64,000 nt of DNA from Bauldia sp965232525 (GCF_965232525.1 NZ_OZ246980.1:1-64000); one strand, 5' to 3'. Shown: positions 8,030-17,709, counted from the first letter of the stretch. Notes: a model not told the origin generated them from the letters alone. Translations and numbers: made by a program.

Positions 8030-9573
8030 AAGAGCCAGCCGGGGGCACCCTGATAGTCGACAACACCCGTCGCCTGAATGCGGCGACGCTGTCGACACTG
8101 CCGGCGTCGATCGCGAAGCCGACCTACGATCGTACCCGCTTGACGCCGGGCACCCTGCATCTCGGATCGGGCGCCTTTCACCGCGCCCACCTGATGGACT
8201 TCACCGAAGATGCGCTGCATGCCGACTTCGGGCCGTGGGGCGTGATCGGCGTCAATCTCCGGCCGCCAGACCTCGGGGTCATTCTCGAGCCCCAGGACGG
8301 GCTCTACTGCCGCCAGCTCCGCGCCAAGTCGGCCGAGGACTCCCGGATCGTCGGCGCGCTGCTCGGCGGATTCACCGTCCTCGACGCGGGCTACGATCCC
8401 CATCACCTCGGGTTGGCGCGGGCGCTGGACCTCGCCAGCCGCGCCACGATCCGGGTGATCTCGATGACGGTCACCGAGAAGGGCTACTGCCACATCCCGG
8501 CGACGGGACACCTGAACCCGGATCACCCCGACATCGTCCATGACGTCGCCAACCCGCGGCACCCGCGGTCGGTGCCGGGTTTCGCGCTCGAGGTCATCCG
8601 CCGGCGGTTCGCCGCGTCTGTGTCGCAGCCGGTGTTCATGAGCTGCGACAACGTTCCCGGTAACGGTACAACGCTGAAAACCTGTGTCCTCGAACTCGCC
8701 GGACTCAGCCGGCCGGAATTGGTGGCGCCAATCGAGGACCAGGTGGTGTTCTTGAACACGATGGTCGACCGCATCGCCCCGGCAACCCGCCCCGAGGACA
8801 TCGCCGCGTTCCGGGGAGCCACCGGCGTTGCCGATTTCGCGCTGGCGGTCGGCGAGCCGTTCCGAATGTGGGCGATCGAGAAGGACGACCGAGCGCGACT
8901 CCCCGCCTGGGACGCCGTCGGCGCGATGATCGTCGACAATGTCGCCGACTACGAGACGATCAAGATGCGGGTGGTCAACGGCATGCAGACCGGCACCTGC
9001 CACCTTGGACACATGGCGGGATACGCGTTCATGGCGGACGTATTCGCCGATCCGTTGTTCAGCCGGTTCGCGCGGCGGACCGTCGAGCGCGAGGTCGCCC
9101 CGAACCTGCCGAAAGTCGCCGGAATCGATCTCCCCGCTTACATCGCCGAAACCGTCAAGCGGCTGGAGAACCCTGCGCTCCGCCATGGTACCGCCCAGAT
9201 CTCCACCGATGGCTCGCGCAAGGTCCGCCAGCGGCTGTTGGAGCCGCTTTACGACGCGCGCCGCGCCGGGTTGGCCGCGGATGGGCTGACCCTCGCCGTT
9301 GCCGGCTGGATCGCCCACCTGATCGCGCTCTCCGGCGCCGACCGCGATCCGGCGATCGCCGATCCAATCCTCGAAACGGCGCGGAGCCTTTGGGCGGAGA
9401 CTGGCAAGGACCCCGCCGCCTTCGTCGACGCTATCCTGTCACTGCACGAGGTTTTTCCCGAGCGAATCGCGTCCATCGACGGGCTGGGGGCTACGCTGGT
9501 CGCCAACGTCATCGCCCTGCGGACCAAGCCGGTCCGCGAGGTTCTTGCGGGCCACCTGGCCGATCCGGGTTGA
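8026..9573 (+). CDS. Mannitol dehydrogenase family protein (long-chain polyol dehydrogenase)
   Basis: A 515-residue protein matching the mannitol 2-dehydrogenase/fructuronate reductase family, including the expected LHLGSGAFHRAH N-terminal segment, SMTVTEKGYC, and the C-terminal helical domain. Members reduce or oxidise linear polyols or uronates with NAD(H). In Pseudomonas fluorescens mannitol dehydrogenase the active site is Lys295-Asn300-His303. Here the matching stretch reads KMRVVNGMQTGTC, with Lys313 and Asn318 kept but Gln321 where His is expected. The start is ATG overlapping the SDR stop. It probably acts in the same catabolic route as the SDR and the imported sugar. Confidence 0.88.
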   Translation: MKEPAGGTLIVDNTRRLNAATLSTLPASIAKPTYDRTRLTPGTLHLGSGAFHRAHLMDFTEDALHADFGPWGVIGVNLRPPDLGVILEPQDGLYCRQLRAKSAEDSRIVGALLGGFTVLDAGYDPHHLGLARALDLASRATIRVISMTVTEKGYCHIPATGHLNPDHPDIVHDVANPRHPRSVPGFALEVIRRRFAASVSQPVFMSCDNVPGNGTTLKTCVLELAGLSRPELVAPIEDQVVFLNTMVDRIAPATRPEDIAAFRGATGVADFALAVGEPFRMWAIEKDDRARLPAWDAVGAMIVDNVADYETIKMRVVNGMQTGTCHLGHMAGYAFMADVFADPLFSRFARRTVEREVAPNLPKVAGIDLPAYIAETVKRLENPALRHGTAQISTDGSRKVRQRLLEPLYDARRAGLAADGLTLAVAGWIAHLIALSGADRDPAIADPILETARSLWAETGKDPAAFVDAILSLHEVFPERIASIDGLGATLVANVIALRTKPVREVLAGHLADPG

Positions 9574-9731
9574 CACCCCTGCGACCCATTGCCGAGATGG
9601 AACCATCGCGCCAAGCGTGCTAAACGTGTGTCGGCGCTGGTTGGCGAAGGCGCCTCCCAAGAGCGAGGCAACCAAGGCAAGCGGGACTTCCTGCGGCCAT
9701 GGTGACGTGTGTGTTGACTGGATCGGACATC

Positions 9732-10898
9732 ATGAACGCCCATCGAATGCATGTCACCGTGCTGGCTGCGGGTCTCGCTTTCTCGGTCATCCCGGCCGTT
9801 TCGCCGGCGAGCGCCCAGGGCGGCGCCCCGCCCGCACCGGTCGTGGTCGAGGCGGTCACAGTCGAGCCGATGACCCAGACGCTGCCGGTCATCGGCCGCG
9901 TCATCACCTTGCAGGCTTCCGTGATTGCGTCGGACGTGGCCGGCGGCGTCGCTGCCGTCGCCGCTGAAGTAGGCGATCATGTCGAGACGGACGAGGTGGT
10001 CGTGACTCTGGCGCTCGGCCGGCTGGAAGCCGCGACGGCGCTGGCCGAAGCCGAACTCGAGGAGGCCAGGTCCCGGGTCAGATCGGCGGAGGCCGCCGCG
10101 GCGTCGATTCGGCAGGATTATGAGCGGCTCGAAACGCTGCAGGATTCGGCAGCGTTCACCCAGGCGCGATTCGATCAGCTCGGCCACCAACTGGCTGAGG
10201 CCGAAGGCCAGGTCGGGCAGGCGCGCGCCGGCCTCAACCGCGCCGAGACGGCGCTGGCACTGGCCCGTCTCGACCTCGACGGTGCGCGGATCAAAGCGCC
10301 ATTCCCAGGGGTGGTGGTCGAACGCCATGTGGAACTAGGCGAATACGTCCGCGTCGGCGACGACATCCTGACCCTGCTCAATGACGAGTCTCTGGAGATC
10401 GATGCGGCCGTTCCCGCCGATCGCATGGCCGGTCTGGTGGTTGGACGCCCACTAGCGGTGACGTTCAACGGTTCGTCTACCGAAGCCACACTGCGCGCCA
10501 TCCTGCCGGTGGAGGATTCCCTTTCCCGTACCCGCGTCATCCGGCTGACGCCGGAGTTTGACGACGCCAACCCGCCGGCGATCGGCGCCTCGGTGACCGT
10601 CGACGTGCCGCTCGGTCAATCGGAAGACGTGGTGACCATTAGCAAGGACGCCATCGTCAACAGCCCGGCCGGACGGATCGTGTTCGTCGTCGCCGACGAT
10701 GTCGTCCAGCCGCGTCCGGTGGCGATTGGTCGCTCCACCGGCAACCGCTTCGAGGTCACCCAGGGCCTTGGACCGGGCGAGCTCATCGTTGTCCGCGGCA
10801 ATGAGGAACTGCGGCCCGGCCAGGCGGTTCAGATCATCGGCGGTGCGCCGTCAGCGGACGCGGCCGGCGGTTCGACCCCGGCCTCGACCGACGGTTAG
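9732..10898 (+). CDS. RND efflux system periplasmic adaptor (membrane fusion protein)
   Basis: A 388-residue adaptor of the AcrA/MexA type. It has a signal peptide (VLAAGLAFSVIPAVSPASAQ), a lipoyl-like half (SDVAGGVAAVAAEVGDHVE), an alpha-helical hairpin rich in Ala/Glu/Arg (about residues 90-170), the second lipoyl half (IKAPFPGVVVERHVELGEYV), and the beta-barrel and membrane-proximal domains. The start at 9732 was chosen because the signal peptide begins there; an upstream ATG at 9699 would add 11 unlikely residues. It pairs with the RND pump gene 23 bp downstream. No outer-membrane TolC-type gene is present in the window, so a general TolC elsewhere is implied. Confidence 0.92.
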   Translation: MNAHRMHVTVLAAGLAFSVIPAVSPASAQGGAPPAPVVVEAVTVEPMTQTLPVIGRVITLQASVIASDVAGGVAAVAAEVGDHVETDEVVVTLALGRLEAATALAEAELEEARSRVRSAEAAAASIRQDYERLETLQDSAAFTQARFDQLGHQLAEAEGQVGQARAGLNRAETALALARLDLDGARIKAPFPGVVVERHVELGEYVRVGDDILTLLNDESLEIDAAVPADRMAGLVVGRPLAVTFNGSSTEATLRAILPVEDSLSRTRVIRLTPEFDDANPPAIGASVTVDVPLGQSEDVVTISKDAIVNSPAGRIVFVVADDVVQPRPVAIGRSTGNRFEVTQGLGPGELIVVRGNEELRPGQAVQIIGGAPSADAAGGSTPASTDG

Positions 10899-10921
10899 GG
10901 TCACCGCGAAGGACGCGCCCG

Positions 10922-13900
10922 ATGAACCTGATCCGAGCCGCCATCGACCGACCGATCGCCGTGGTTGCCGCGGTGATGATGATCGTGATGTTCGGCTGGG
11001 TCTCGCTCCAGACGATCCCGATTCAGCTGGTGCCGGACGTCAACCGGCCGATCATCACCATCGAAACCAATTGGCCCGGTGCCGCGCCGGCCGAGATCGA
11101 ACGCGAGATCATCAATCGCCAGGAAGATGCGCTGACCGGATTGGAGGGTCTGGAGGAGATCATCTCCTCCTCGCGCAACGGCCAGGGCGAGATCACCCTC
11201 ACCTTCAACATCGCGACCGACATGGATCGGTCGCTGCTGCTGGTTGCCAACCGGCTCGACCGGGTGTCGGGCTATCCGGAAGAGGCCGACGAGCCCACGC
11301 TGGCCATGTCCGAGGACGAGGGCGGCAACGCTATCGCCTGGTTCGTATTGACCCGGGCCGAGGGGATAGACAGGCCGATCCACACTTATGGCGACTTCGT
11401 CGAGGACGTGATTGTCGATCGGCTGGAGCGAGTCCGCGGCGTTGCTGGCTCAGGCTTCTTCGGTGGCACCGAGCGCGAAATGCAGGTCGTGGTCGACCCC
11501 GACCGTCTCGCCCAATATGGGCTGACAGTCAGCCAGGTGCTGGGCGCTCTGCGCGCGGCCAATATTTCGCTGTCCGCCGGAGATGTCGACGAAGGCAAGC
11601 GCCGGTACATCGTGCGCACCGACGGCGACTTCTCGACCCTTGACGAGGTCGGTGCAGTCCTGATCCGCAGCGATCAAGCGGAAGCGACCGGAACGGTAAG
11701 CCGGGTCACTGTCGGTGATATCGCTGACGTCAGCTTCGCCTTCAAGCAGCCGGAGGCGACCATCCGCTATCTCGGTCAGCCGGCGCTGGTGGTCAATCTT
11801 CAACGCGAAACCGGCGCCAACGTCATTGAAGTGATGGACGGCGTCCGCGAGGTGATCGCGGAACTCGAATCCGGCCTGATCCCCGACGAGCTTATCTTCA
11901 AGCAGATCTACGACGAGACCGACTACATCAACTCGTCGATCGCGCTGGTTCAACAGAACATCGTGGTCGGCGGCGCGCTCGCGGCGCTGATGTTGCTCCT
12001 CTTCCTCCGCTCTGGTCGCGCGACTCTGGTGGTCTCGCTGGCGATCCCCGTGTCGGTGGTCGGCTCGTTCGTCGCCATGGCGATGCTCGGCCGCTCGATC
12101 AACGTGGTTTCGCTCGCCGGTATCGCCTTCGCGGTCGGCATGGTGGTCGACGCGGCGATCGTTGTGCTCGAGAATATCTTCCGCCTCCGCCAGTCGGGCA
12201 TGTCCGCGCGGGAGGCTGCCTATCAGGGCACCCAACAGGTCTGGGGAGCCGTGCTGGTCTCGGCGCTGACCACCGTGATGGTGTTCATCCCGATTCTGGT
12301 GATGGAACTGGAAGTCGGCCAGCTTTTCCGCGACATCGGCGTCGCCATCTCGGTCTCGGTGCTACTGTCGCTACTGGTCGCGGTAACGGTGATTCCGGCA
12401 CTGGCATCGCGCTTGCTGGCGCGCGAAGGCGTCGGCGACCCGTCGCGGCAACTCAAGCTACCGGTGATCGACTGGTGCGCCCACGCCTTCTCGCGGCTCA
12501 TCCAGGGCTTCACCACCGTTGTCGTCCGTAGCCGGGCATTAGCGCTTCTGGTGGTCGCGGCGGTAACCGCTGGCGCCGTCGCCTTTACCTGGGCGCTGCT
12601 GCCGGACCTTGAGTATCTGCCTAGCGGCAACCGCAACTTCGTCGTCGGCTTCCTGCTGCCGCCCTCCGGCTACAATCTCGATGCGAGCACCGAGATCGCC
12701 CTCGGTATCGAGGGCGCCGTCCGTCCGCTCTGGGTCGACGACAATGGCGAGCGCGTCGCCGACCAATCGACCCTGCCGCCGTTCATGCAAGGCATGCCGG
12801 GTATCAACAATTTCTTCTTCGTCACCACGACAACCGGCTTCAACTTCGTTGGCGGTTCGGCGGACGACGAACAACGCGCCGGCGAGATTCTGCCGGCCTT
12901 TTTCGCCGCAGTCGGCCAGCAACCCGGCACGCGCGGATTCTTCTTCCAGGCCTCGTTGTTCGGACAAGGCATCGGCGGATCTCGGTCGATCGACCTCGAC
13001 GTCTCCGGCGGCGACCTCGAAGTGATCCTCGGCGTCGCGCTGCAAGCGTTCATAAGCCTCAACCAGGCAATACCCGGCGCCCAGGCGCGGCCGCAACCGG
13101 GGCTGACGCTCGGCGCGCCGGAGGTGCGGGTGACACCCGACCCGGTGCGCCTGTCCGACAACGGCGTCACCGCGGCTGAACTGGCATCCACCGTCGACCT
13201 CTTCAACGATGGCATCCGCGTCGCGGAGATCACCGTCGATGGCGAGCGGATCGACCTCACCATGCGCGGTCCGGTCGGCGGCATCGAGACGACGCAAGGC
13301 ATCGCGGGAATCCCGGTCGTCACGGACTCCGGGACGATTGTCCCCGTCGATGCACTGGCAACCGTGGACGTGACCTCCGGCCCCACCGAGATCAGACATC
13401 GGGATCGAACGCGCACGGTGACGCTGACCATGTCGCCGCCGAACGAAATGGCGCTGGAGACCGCCATCCGGATCATCCGCGATCAGGTGATTCAGCCGCT
13501 TCAGGATCAGGGCTTGCCGCCGGGTGTCTCGATGCGGGTGTCGGGGACCGCCGACCAGCTCGAGCAGACCTGGAACGAGATGGTGCTCGATCTGGTGATG
13601 GCGATCATCATCGTCTATCTGGTGATGGCGATCCTGTTCGAGAGTTTCTGGTATCCTTTGATCATTCTGGTCGCCGTACCGGTCGCCGCGGCTGGCGGGG
13701 TCGGCGGCCTCGCCGCGCTCAACCTCGCCAATATCGATCAGAAGCTTGATATGCTGACGTTGCTCGGCTTCGTCATCCTGATCGGCATCGTCGTCAACAA
13801 CGCGATCCTGCTCGTCCACCAAAGCCTCTACAATCTGCGCACCGAGGGCATGGAACCGGGCGAGGCGATCCGCGAAGCGACCCGCAACCGCATCCGGCCG

Positions 13901-14134
13901 ATCTTCATGTCGACGCTCACCAGCATCTTCGGCATGCTGCCGCTGGTGGTGGTGCCGGGCGCCGGCTCGGAACTCTATCGCGGCCTCGGATCGGTGGTCG
14001 TCGGTGGCCTATCGGCCTCCGCCATTCTGACGCTGCTGATCGTGCCGCCGCTAATGAGTATCTTCATGACGACCATCGAAGGCCACAGCCGACGGGGCGC
14101 GAAGACAACGCCGAGCCCCGAGCCGGCGGAGTAA
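10922..14134 (+). CDS. RND efflux transporter, inner-membrane pump (AcrB/HAE1-like)
   Basis: A 1070-residue proton-driven exporter of the hydrophobe/amphiphile efflux family. It has the expected duplicated layout: TM1 at the N-terminus (IAVVAAVMMIVMFGWVSL), a large periplasmic loop, TM2-6 with the proton-relay segment SLAGIAFAVGMVVDAAIVVL, a second periplasmic loop, and TM8-12 including GIVVNNAILLVH. Length matches the family. It follows the adaptor gene with 23 bp between and shares its transcription unit. The likely role is export of toxic hydrophobic compounds or detergents; substrates are not predictable. Confidence 0.93.
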   Translation: MNLIRAAIDRPIAVVAAVMMIVMFGWVSLQTIPIQLVPDVNRPIITIETNWPGAAPAEIEREIINRQEDALTGLEGLEEIISSSRNGQGEITLTFNIATDMDRSLLLVANRLDRVSGYPEEADEPTLAMSEDEGGNAIAWFVLTRAEGIDRPIHTYGDFVEDVIVDRLERVRGVAGSGFFGGTEREMQVVVDPDRLAQYGLTVSQVLGALRAANISLSAGDVDEGKRRYIVRTDGDFSTLDEVGAVLIRSDQAEATGTVSRVTVGDIADVSFAFKQPEATIRYLGQPALVVNLQRETGANVIEVMDGVREVIAELESGLIPDELIFKQIYDETDYINSSIALVQQNIVVGGALAALMLLLFLRSGRATLVVSLAIPVSVVGSFVAMAMLGRSINVVSLAGIAFAVGMVVDAAIVVLENIFRLRQSGMSAREAAYQGTQQVWGAVLVSALTTVMVFIPILVMELEVGQLFRDIGVAISVSVLLSLLVAVTVIPALASRLLAREGVGDPSRQLKLPVIDWCAHAFSRLIQGFTTVVVRSRALALLVVAAVTAGAVAFTWALLPDLEYLPSGNRNFVVGFLLPPSGYNLDASTEIALGIEGAVRPLWVDDNGERVADQSTLPPFMQGMPGINNFFFVTTTTGFNFVGGSADDEQRAGEILPAFFAAVGQQPGTRGFFFQASLFGQGIGGSRSIDLDVSGGDLEVILGVALQAFISLNQAIPGAQARPQPGLTLGAPEVRVTPDPVRLSDNGVTAAELASTVDLFNDGIRVAEITVDGERIDLTMRGPVGGIETTQGIAGIPVVTDSGTIVPVDALATVDVTSGPTEIRHRDRTRTVTLTMSPPNEMALETAIRIIRDQVIQPLQDQGLPPGVSMRVSGTADQLEQTWNEMVLDLVMAIIIVYLVMAILFESFWYPLIILVAVPVAAAGGVGGLAALNLANIDQKLDMLTLLGFVILIGIVVNNAILLVHQSLYNLRTEGMEPGEAIREATRNRIRPIFMSTLTSIFGMLPLVVVPGAGSELYRGLGSVVVGGLSASAILTLLIVPPLMSIFMTTIEGHSRRGAKTTPSPEPAE

Positions 14135-14504
14135 AGCCTGTGCGTCGTCACCTCGTGGCGATCACCTGAATCTCGACAGGTCCGGCGAGCCGCGACCAGT
14201 GCCTCGACGCAGGCGAGGAACCGCTTCGCGAGGCCATTCTAGAGAGCCTTTCAGACCTGTCACCGGCCGGCCGAGGCGACCGCTTCATCCCACCCTCCTA
14301 GGCGACCGGCATGCGTGGGGTTCAACCGACCGCCAATGTCCCCTTGTAGTCTTCACTAAGGTCCAGCGTTCACAGGAGTCCAATCAGAATTGAATTATTC
14401 TTAGAAAAACTCTAAAGTAGGAGGCGAGCGGTGTCCGATGCCGTTCGAACACGGACCATCAGCCCCTTATGGATCACGGTCCTAAGCAGAGGGAGATGCC
14501 AGAC
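14135..14504. other. Intergenic region, no gene recognised
   Basis: This 370-bp gap lies between the RND pump stop and the HiPIP-like gene. I see no convincing coding potential. The last ~120 bp turn AT-rich (around 14390-14420) and probably hold the promoter of the downstream small gene. No repeat or terminator with a T-run is evident. Confidence 0.6.
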
Positions 14505-14762
14505 ATGACCTCCGACAAGGCCCAAACATCGCGCCGGACGGTGTTAACCTCCGCGGGCGCCGCCGCTCTGGCGACTGTTGCGGTAGCAGCGCCGGCCACC
14601 GCGCAATCTGGCACGTATGTTGACAAAACAGCCGTCGACTACAAATCCGAGCCGCATGTCCGGAAGTGTTCAACGTGTCTGCATTGGAACAACAGCGCAT
14701 GCCGCGTCGTGCAAGGCGCAGACAACCCCGAAGGTTGGTGCCGGGCTCACACGCCTACGTAG
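14505..14762 (+). CDS. HiPIP-like high-potential iron-sulfur protein, Tat-exported
   Basis: An 85-residue precursor. A twin-arginine signal (SRRTVLTSAG, then an Ala-rich hydrophobic stretch ending PATAQS) precedes a ~50-residue mature domain with four cysteines, C55-x2-C58-x7-C66-x12-C79. The last sits in the GWC motif typical of HiPIPs, which carry one 4Fe-4S cluster and shuttle electrons in the periplasm. The x7 spacing is short compared with the roughly 14 residues in Chromatium HiPIP, but fits compact members. The start was chosen at 14505, 9 nt after GGAG; an upstream ATG at 14469 lacks such a site. It stands alone, followed by tRNA-Glu on the other strand. Confidence 0.78.
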   Translation: MTSDKAQTSRRTVLTSAGAAALATVAVAAPATAQSGTYVDKTAVDYKSEPHVRKCSTCLHWNNSACRVVQGADNPEGWCRAHTPT

Positions 14763-14815
14763 ACTCATTGCCGGCGCGAACTTCGTCGGTACCAATCCGC
14801 TTTATAGGAGGGGAA

Positions 14816-14891
14816 TGGCGCTCCCTAGGGGACTCGAACCCCTGTTTCTGCCGTGAGAGGGCAGCGTCCTAGACCGCTAGACGAAGGGAGC
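14816..14891 (-). tRNA. tRNA-Glu (anticodon CTC)
   Basis: The minus strand folds into a full cloverleaf: acceptor stem GCTCCCT/AGGGAGC, D-arm TCTAGCGGTCTAGGA, anticodon stem CTGCC/GGCAG with loop CTCTCAC (anticodon CTC, reading GAG), and T-arm with GGTTCGAGTCC. The discriminator G and CCA end are encoded (14816-14819). It is 73 nt without CCA. Confidence 0.97.
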
Positions 14892-14968
14892 GCAAGCGAT
14901 CTCCTTCTATAGCCATCGCCCGGAGCCACTTCAAGGCGGACGCCAGCCGGTCAAGCGACCGGCAGCGT

Positions 14969-16090
14969 TCAGGTCGAGGTGTCCGCCGCCCCGTCTCGCC
15001 GGTCCGGATCGTCGCCGGTCGAGGGATCGAACCACGCCTGCACCAGTTCGTATGCCACGGCGAGAATGACCGGCCCCAGGAAGACGCCGATCAGCCCCCA
15101 CGCGACCAATCCACCGAGCACGCCGATGAAGATGAGCAGGCCAGGAAGCTCGGCGGCCCGCCCGGCAAGAAAGGGCCGAGAGACATTTTCCACCCCATAG
15201 ACGACGATCATCCCCCAGGCGACGATGAAAATCGCCCATCCGAGCTCGTTCTGGATGAGCAGCCAGATCGCCACTGGTATCCACACCAGTGGCGTGCCGA
15301 TCTGAATCAGGGCGGCGAAGAAGGTCAGCGCGCCGAGCAGCAGCCAAGCGGGCACGCCGGCGATGAAGTAGGCAAAGGCGGCGACGATCGCCTCGGCCAC
15401 CGCACCGCCGACAACGCCGCGCACGGTCGAGCGGGTGGTGACGACGGTCCGATCCACCAGCCTCAGCGCGAAGTCGCCACCGACCCGCCCGAAGAAGGTC
15501 TGGGCGAAGGCCGACAACCGCGCGCGTTTGGCCAGGAACACGCCGGCCAGGATCACGCCGAGCGCGATCTCGAACATGAACAGGCCGACGTTTTCGACCT
15601 GCTGCAACGCCCAGGCCAGCCAACTTTCGATATCGGCACTGAAGTGGGCGATGTAGGATCGACCCTCGGTCGCGATCATCTCCCAGTTGCTGCTGAGGAA
15701 ATCGCCGATCCATGGGATGTTGCCGATGCTCTCAGGCGCGCGTGCCGCATCCTGCGCCGACATCGACTCCACCCAGGCGATGATCTCAGGTGTGTAGGCG
15801 ATGACGCCGCGGGTCAGCCCGATCGCCGGAACAACCAGAATGAGGGCGAGGAAGAGGGTAGTGAGCACCGCCGCGAGCCGCGGCCAGGCGGGCATCCGAT
15901 CGAGAATGCGGCCATGCAGCGGCGCCGCGGTCACCGCCAGCACCACCGCCCACAGGATCGCCGGGAAGAAAGGCCGCAACGTCGCGAAGGTCGCGAACAC
16001 CAGGACGCCAACGACTATCGCGCCGATCGCCCGGTCGACGGTGAACCGTCCGGCCTCACGTTTCTCGGTTCGATTGTCCGCCACCGGCAA
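14969..16090 (-). CDS. AI-2E family transporter (PerM/YdiK-like)
   Basis: A 373-residue polytopic inner-membrane protein of the former UPF0118 family. It has paired N-terminal helices (AIGAIVVGVLVFATFATL and ILWAVVLAVTAAPLHGRI), a soluble middle region (about residues 100-160), and a C-terminal helix cluster with IGTPLVWIPVAIWLL and the GPVILAVAYELVQAW end typical of the family. Some members export autoinducer-2 and others act as sodium/proton antiporters, so the name does not prove quorum signalling. It is monocistronic as far as seen, with tRNA-Glu downstream and a DUF6476-like gene upstream on the same strand. Confidence 0.88.
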   Translation of the reverse strand: MPVADNRTEKREAGRFTVDRAIGAIVVGVLVFATFATLRPFFPAILWAVVLAVTAAPLHGRILDRMPAWPRLAAVLTTLFLALILVVPAIGLTRGVIAYTPEIIAWVESMSAQDAARAPESIGNIPWIGDFLSSNWEMIATEGRSYIAHFSADIESWLAWALQQVENVGLFMFEIALGVILAGVFLAKRARLSAFAQTFFGRVGGDFALRLVDRTVVTTRSTVRGVVGGAVAEAIVAAFAYFIAGVPAWLLLGALTFFAALIQIGTPLVWIPVAIWLLIQNELGWAIFIVAWGMIVVYGVENVSRPFLAGRAAELPGLLIFIGVLGGLVAWGLIGVFLGPVILAVAYELVQAWFDPSTGDDPDRRDGAADTST

Positions 16091-16155
16091 GCCTCTGGAC
16101 GACCCGTCGCCGCCTCTCGCTCAAGACATATCGGATTCCGTCGACGGGCAGAATA

Positions 16156-16530
16156 CTACTCGTCGTCGACCCGCAGCCGGCCGATCACCGCCATCGACCG
16201 CGTGTCGAAGATGACGACTGTGATGCCGTCGTCGTCCGTGTAGCTGAGTGCCAGGCGATCGCCGTCGAGCGCCGAGGAAATCAGGCGGGCGTCGGGCGAC
16301 AGCCCAAGGACAGAGAGTGCGATGGTCGGTGTCGCCGCATCCTCGGCCAGAGGCGCCGGGGCCGGTGCCTCGGAGGTCATCAGCCGGAAGACGATGGCGC
16401 CAAAGACTGCGAAGATGCCGATCCCGAGAGTCAGGCTCGAAATAAGCATCAAACGGCGCAGCCGTTGCTGAACCCGCGCGGCTGCCGGATCGAGCGGCTT
16501 GTCGTCGTCTTCGTCGATGGTATCGGCCAT
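16156..16530 (-). CDS. Small membrane-anchored protein, DUF6476-like
   Basis: A 124-residue protein with an acidic N-terminus, one transmembrane helix (about residues 28-50, LMLISSLTLGIGIFAVFGAI), and a periplasmic beta-rich tail ending in TRSMAVIGRLRVDDE. It resembles a conserved alphaproteobacterial family of unknown function (DUF6476), usually found divergent from an RluA-family pseudouridine synthase gene, exactly as here. No catalytic motif is visible. The family assignment is from memory of the pattern and context. Confidence 0.72.
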   Translation of the reverse strand: MADTIDEDDDKPLDPAAARVQQRLRRLMLISSLTLGIGIFAVFGAIVFRLMTSEAPAPAPLAEDAATPTIALSVLGLSPDARLISSALDGDRLALSYTDDDGITVVIFDTRSMAVIGRLRVDDE

Positions 16531-16689
16531 GATCTCCGCGCCTGGGATGCAAATCAGGCCCCTCGGTGGCGATCCGGACGTCCGAAGTCAAGCGCGAACG
16601 GCGGAACTCGGTAGCCGCCAAACGCGTCGGCGGTCCATAATCGCGGACCGAGAGACGCCAAGCGTCGAGGTGCCGGCGAACCGACGCGC

Positions 16690-17709
16690 ATGAGCTGGAG
16701 AACCGTGATCAGCGATATAGACGAACCTCTCGAGGCGATTGTGGACGCCGCCGAAGCAGGGCGCCGCCTTGACGTCTTCGTCGCCGGCGCCATCGCGCCG
16801 CTGTCGCGCAGCCGCGCCAAGGCGCTGATCGTCGGCGGCGCGGTCTCGGTCGATGACACCGTCGTAACCGAGCCGAAACGGACCGTGCATGCCGACGAAC
16901 GGGTGATGGTGACGGTGCCGCCACCGGAGCCGGCCGAGCCAGCCGGCGAACCGATCCCCCTCGACGTGATCTACGAGGACGGCGACCTGATCGTCATCGA
17001 CAAACCGGCCGGACTGGTGGTTCATCCTGCCGCCGGCCATGCCAGCGGCACGCTGGTCAACGCGCTTATTCATCACTGCGGCGACAGTCTGTCGGGGATC
17101 GGCGGGGTCCAGAGACCAGGCATCGTCCATCGGCTCGACAAGGACACCAGCGGCCTGATGGTGGTCGCCAAGACCGACCGGGCGCATGCCGGCTTGGCGG
17201 AACAGTTCGCCGACCACGGCCGCACAGGTCCGCTGGAGCGAACCTATCAAGCGCTTGTTTGGGGCGTTCCGGACCGGCGGCAGGCAACCATCGACGTGCC
17301 GATCGGCCGGGCGACCCACAACCGGGAGAAGATGGAGGTCAAACGCTCCGGCGGACGCCGGGCGATCACCCACACCCGCCTGCTCGATGCGTTTCCCAAA
17401 TCCGGCGGGGCGCCGGCGGCGTCGCTGATCGCGTGTCGGCTGGAGACGGGGCGGACCCACCAGATCCGCGTCCATCTCGCCTCGACCGGTCATCCGGTGA
17501 TCGGTGATCCGGTCTATGGGAGCGGGTTTGCGTCGAAGGCCCGGACGCTGCCGGAACCGGCCCAAAGCATCGTTTCGGCGTTCCCGCGTCAGGCCCTGCA
17601 CGCCAGCCTTCTGGGCTTCGCCCATCCTGTTACCGGCCAGCCGATACGCTTTGAAAGCCCGCCGCCGGACGACATGCGGCGGCTGATCGACGCACTCAAT
17701 GCATTGTGA
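16690..17709 (+). CDS. rluD: RluA-family 23S rRNA pseudouridine synthase (RluD-type)
   Basis: A 339-residue enzyme with an N-terminal S4 RNA-binding domain (GRRLDVFVAG...LSRSRAKALIVGGAVSVD, about residues 20-65) and a pseudouridine synthase domain. Motif II is HRLDKDTSGLMVVAKT with the catalytic Asp, and the C-terminal motif RLETGRTHQIRVHLAS is present. It isomerises uridines to pseudouridine in large-subunit rRNA. RluD (U1911/1915/1917) is the best guess from length and the S4 domain, but RluA-family specificity is not certain from sequence. rpoH follows 140 bp downstream on the same strand. Confidence 0.88.
   Translation: MSWRTVISDIDEPLEAIVDAAEAGRRLDVFVAGAIAPLSRSRAKALIVGGAVSVDDTVVTEPKRTVHADERVMVTVPPPEPAEPAGEPIPLDVIYEDGDLIVIDKPAGLVVHPAAGHASGTLVNALIHHCGDSLSGIGGVQRPGIVHRLDKDTSGLMVVAKTDRAHAGLAEQFADHGRTGPLERTYQALVWGVPDRRQATIDVPIGRATHNREKMEVKRSGGRRAITHTRLLDAFPKSGGAPAASLIACRLETGRTHQIRVHLASTGHPVIGDPVYGSGFASKARTLPEPAQSIVSAFPRQALHASLLGFAHPVTGQPIRFESPPPDDMRRLIDALNAL

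Noticed and set aside
7948..9318. 456-residue antisense frame across the polyol dehydrogenase gene
   Set aside because: The sense gene is full length and in a coherent operon; the antisense frame has no recognised domain.
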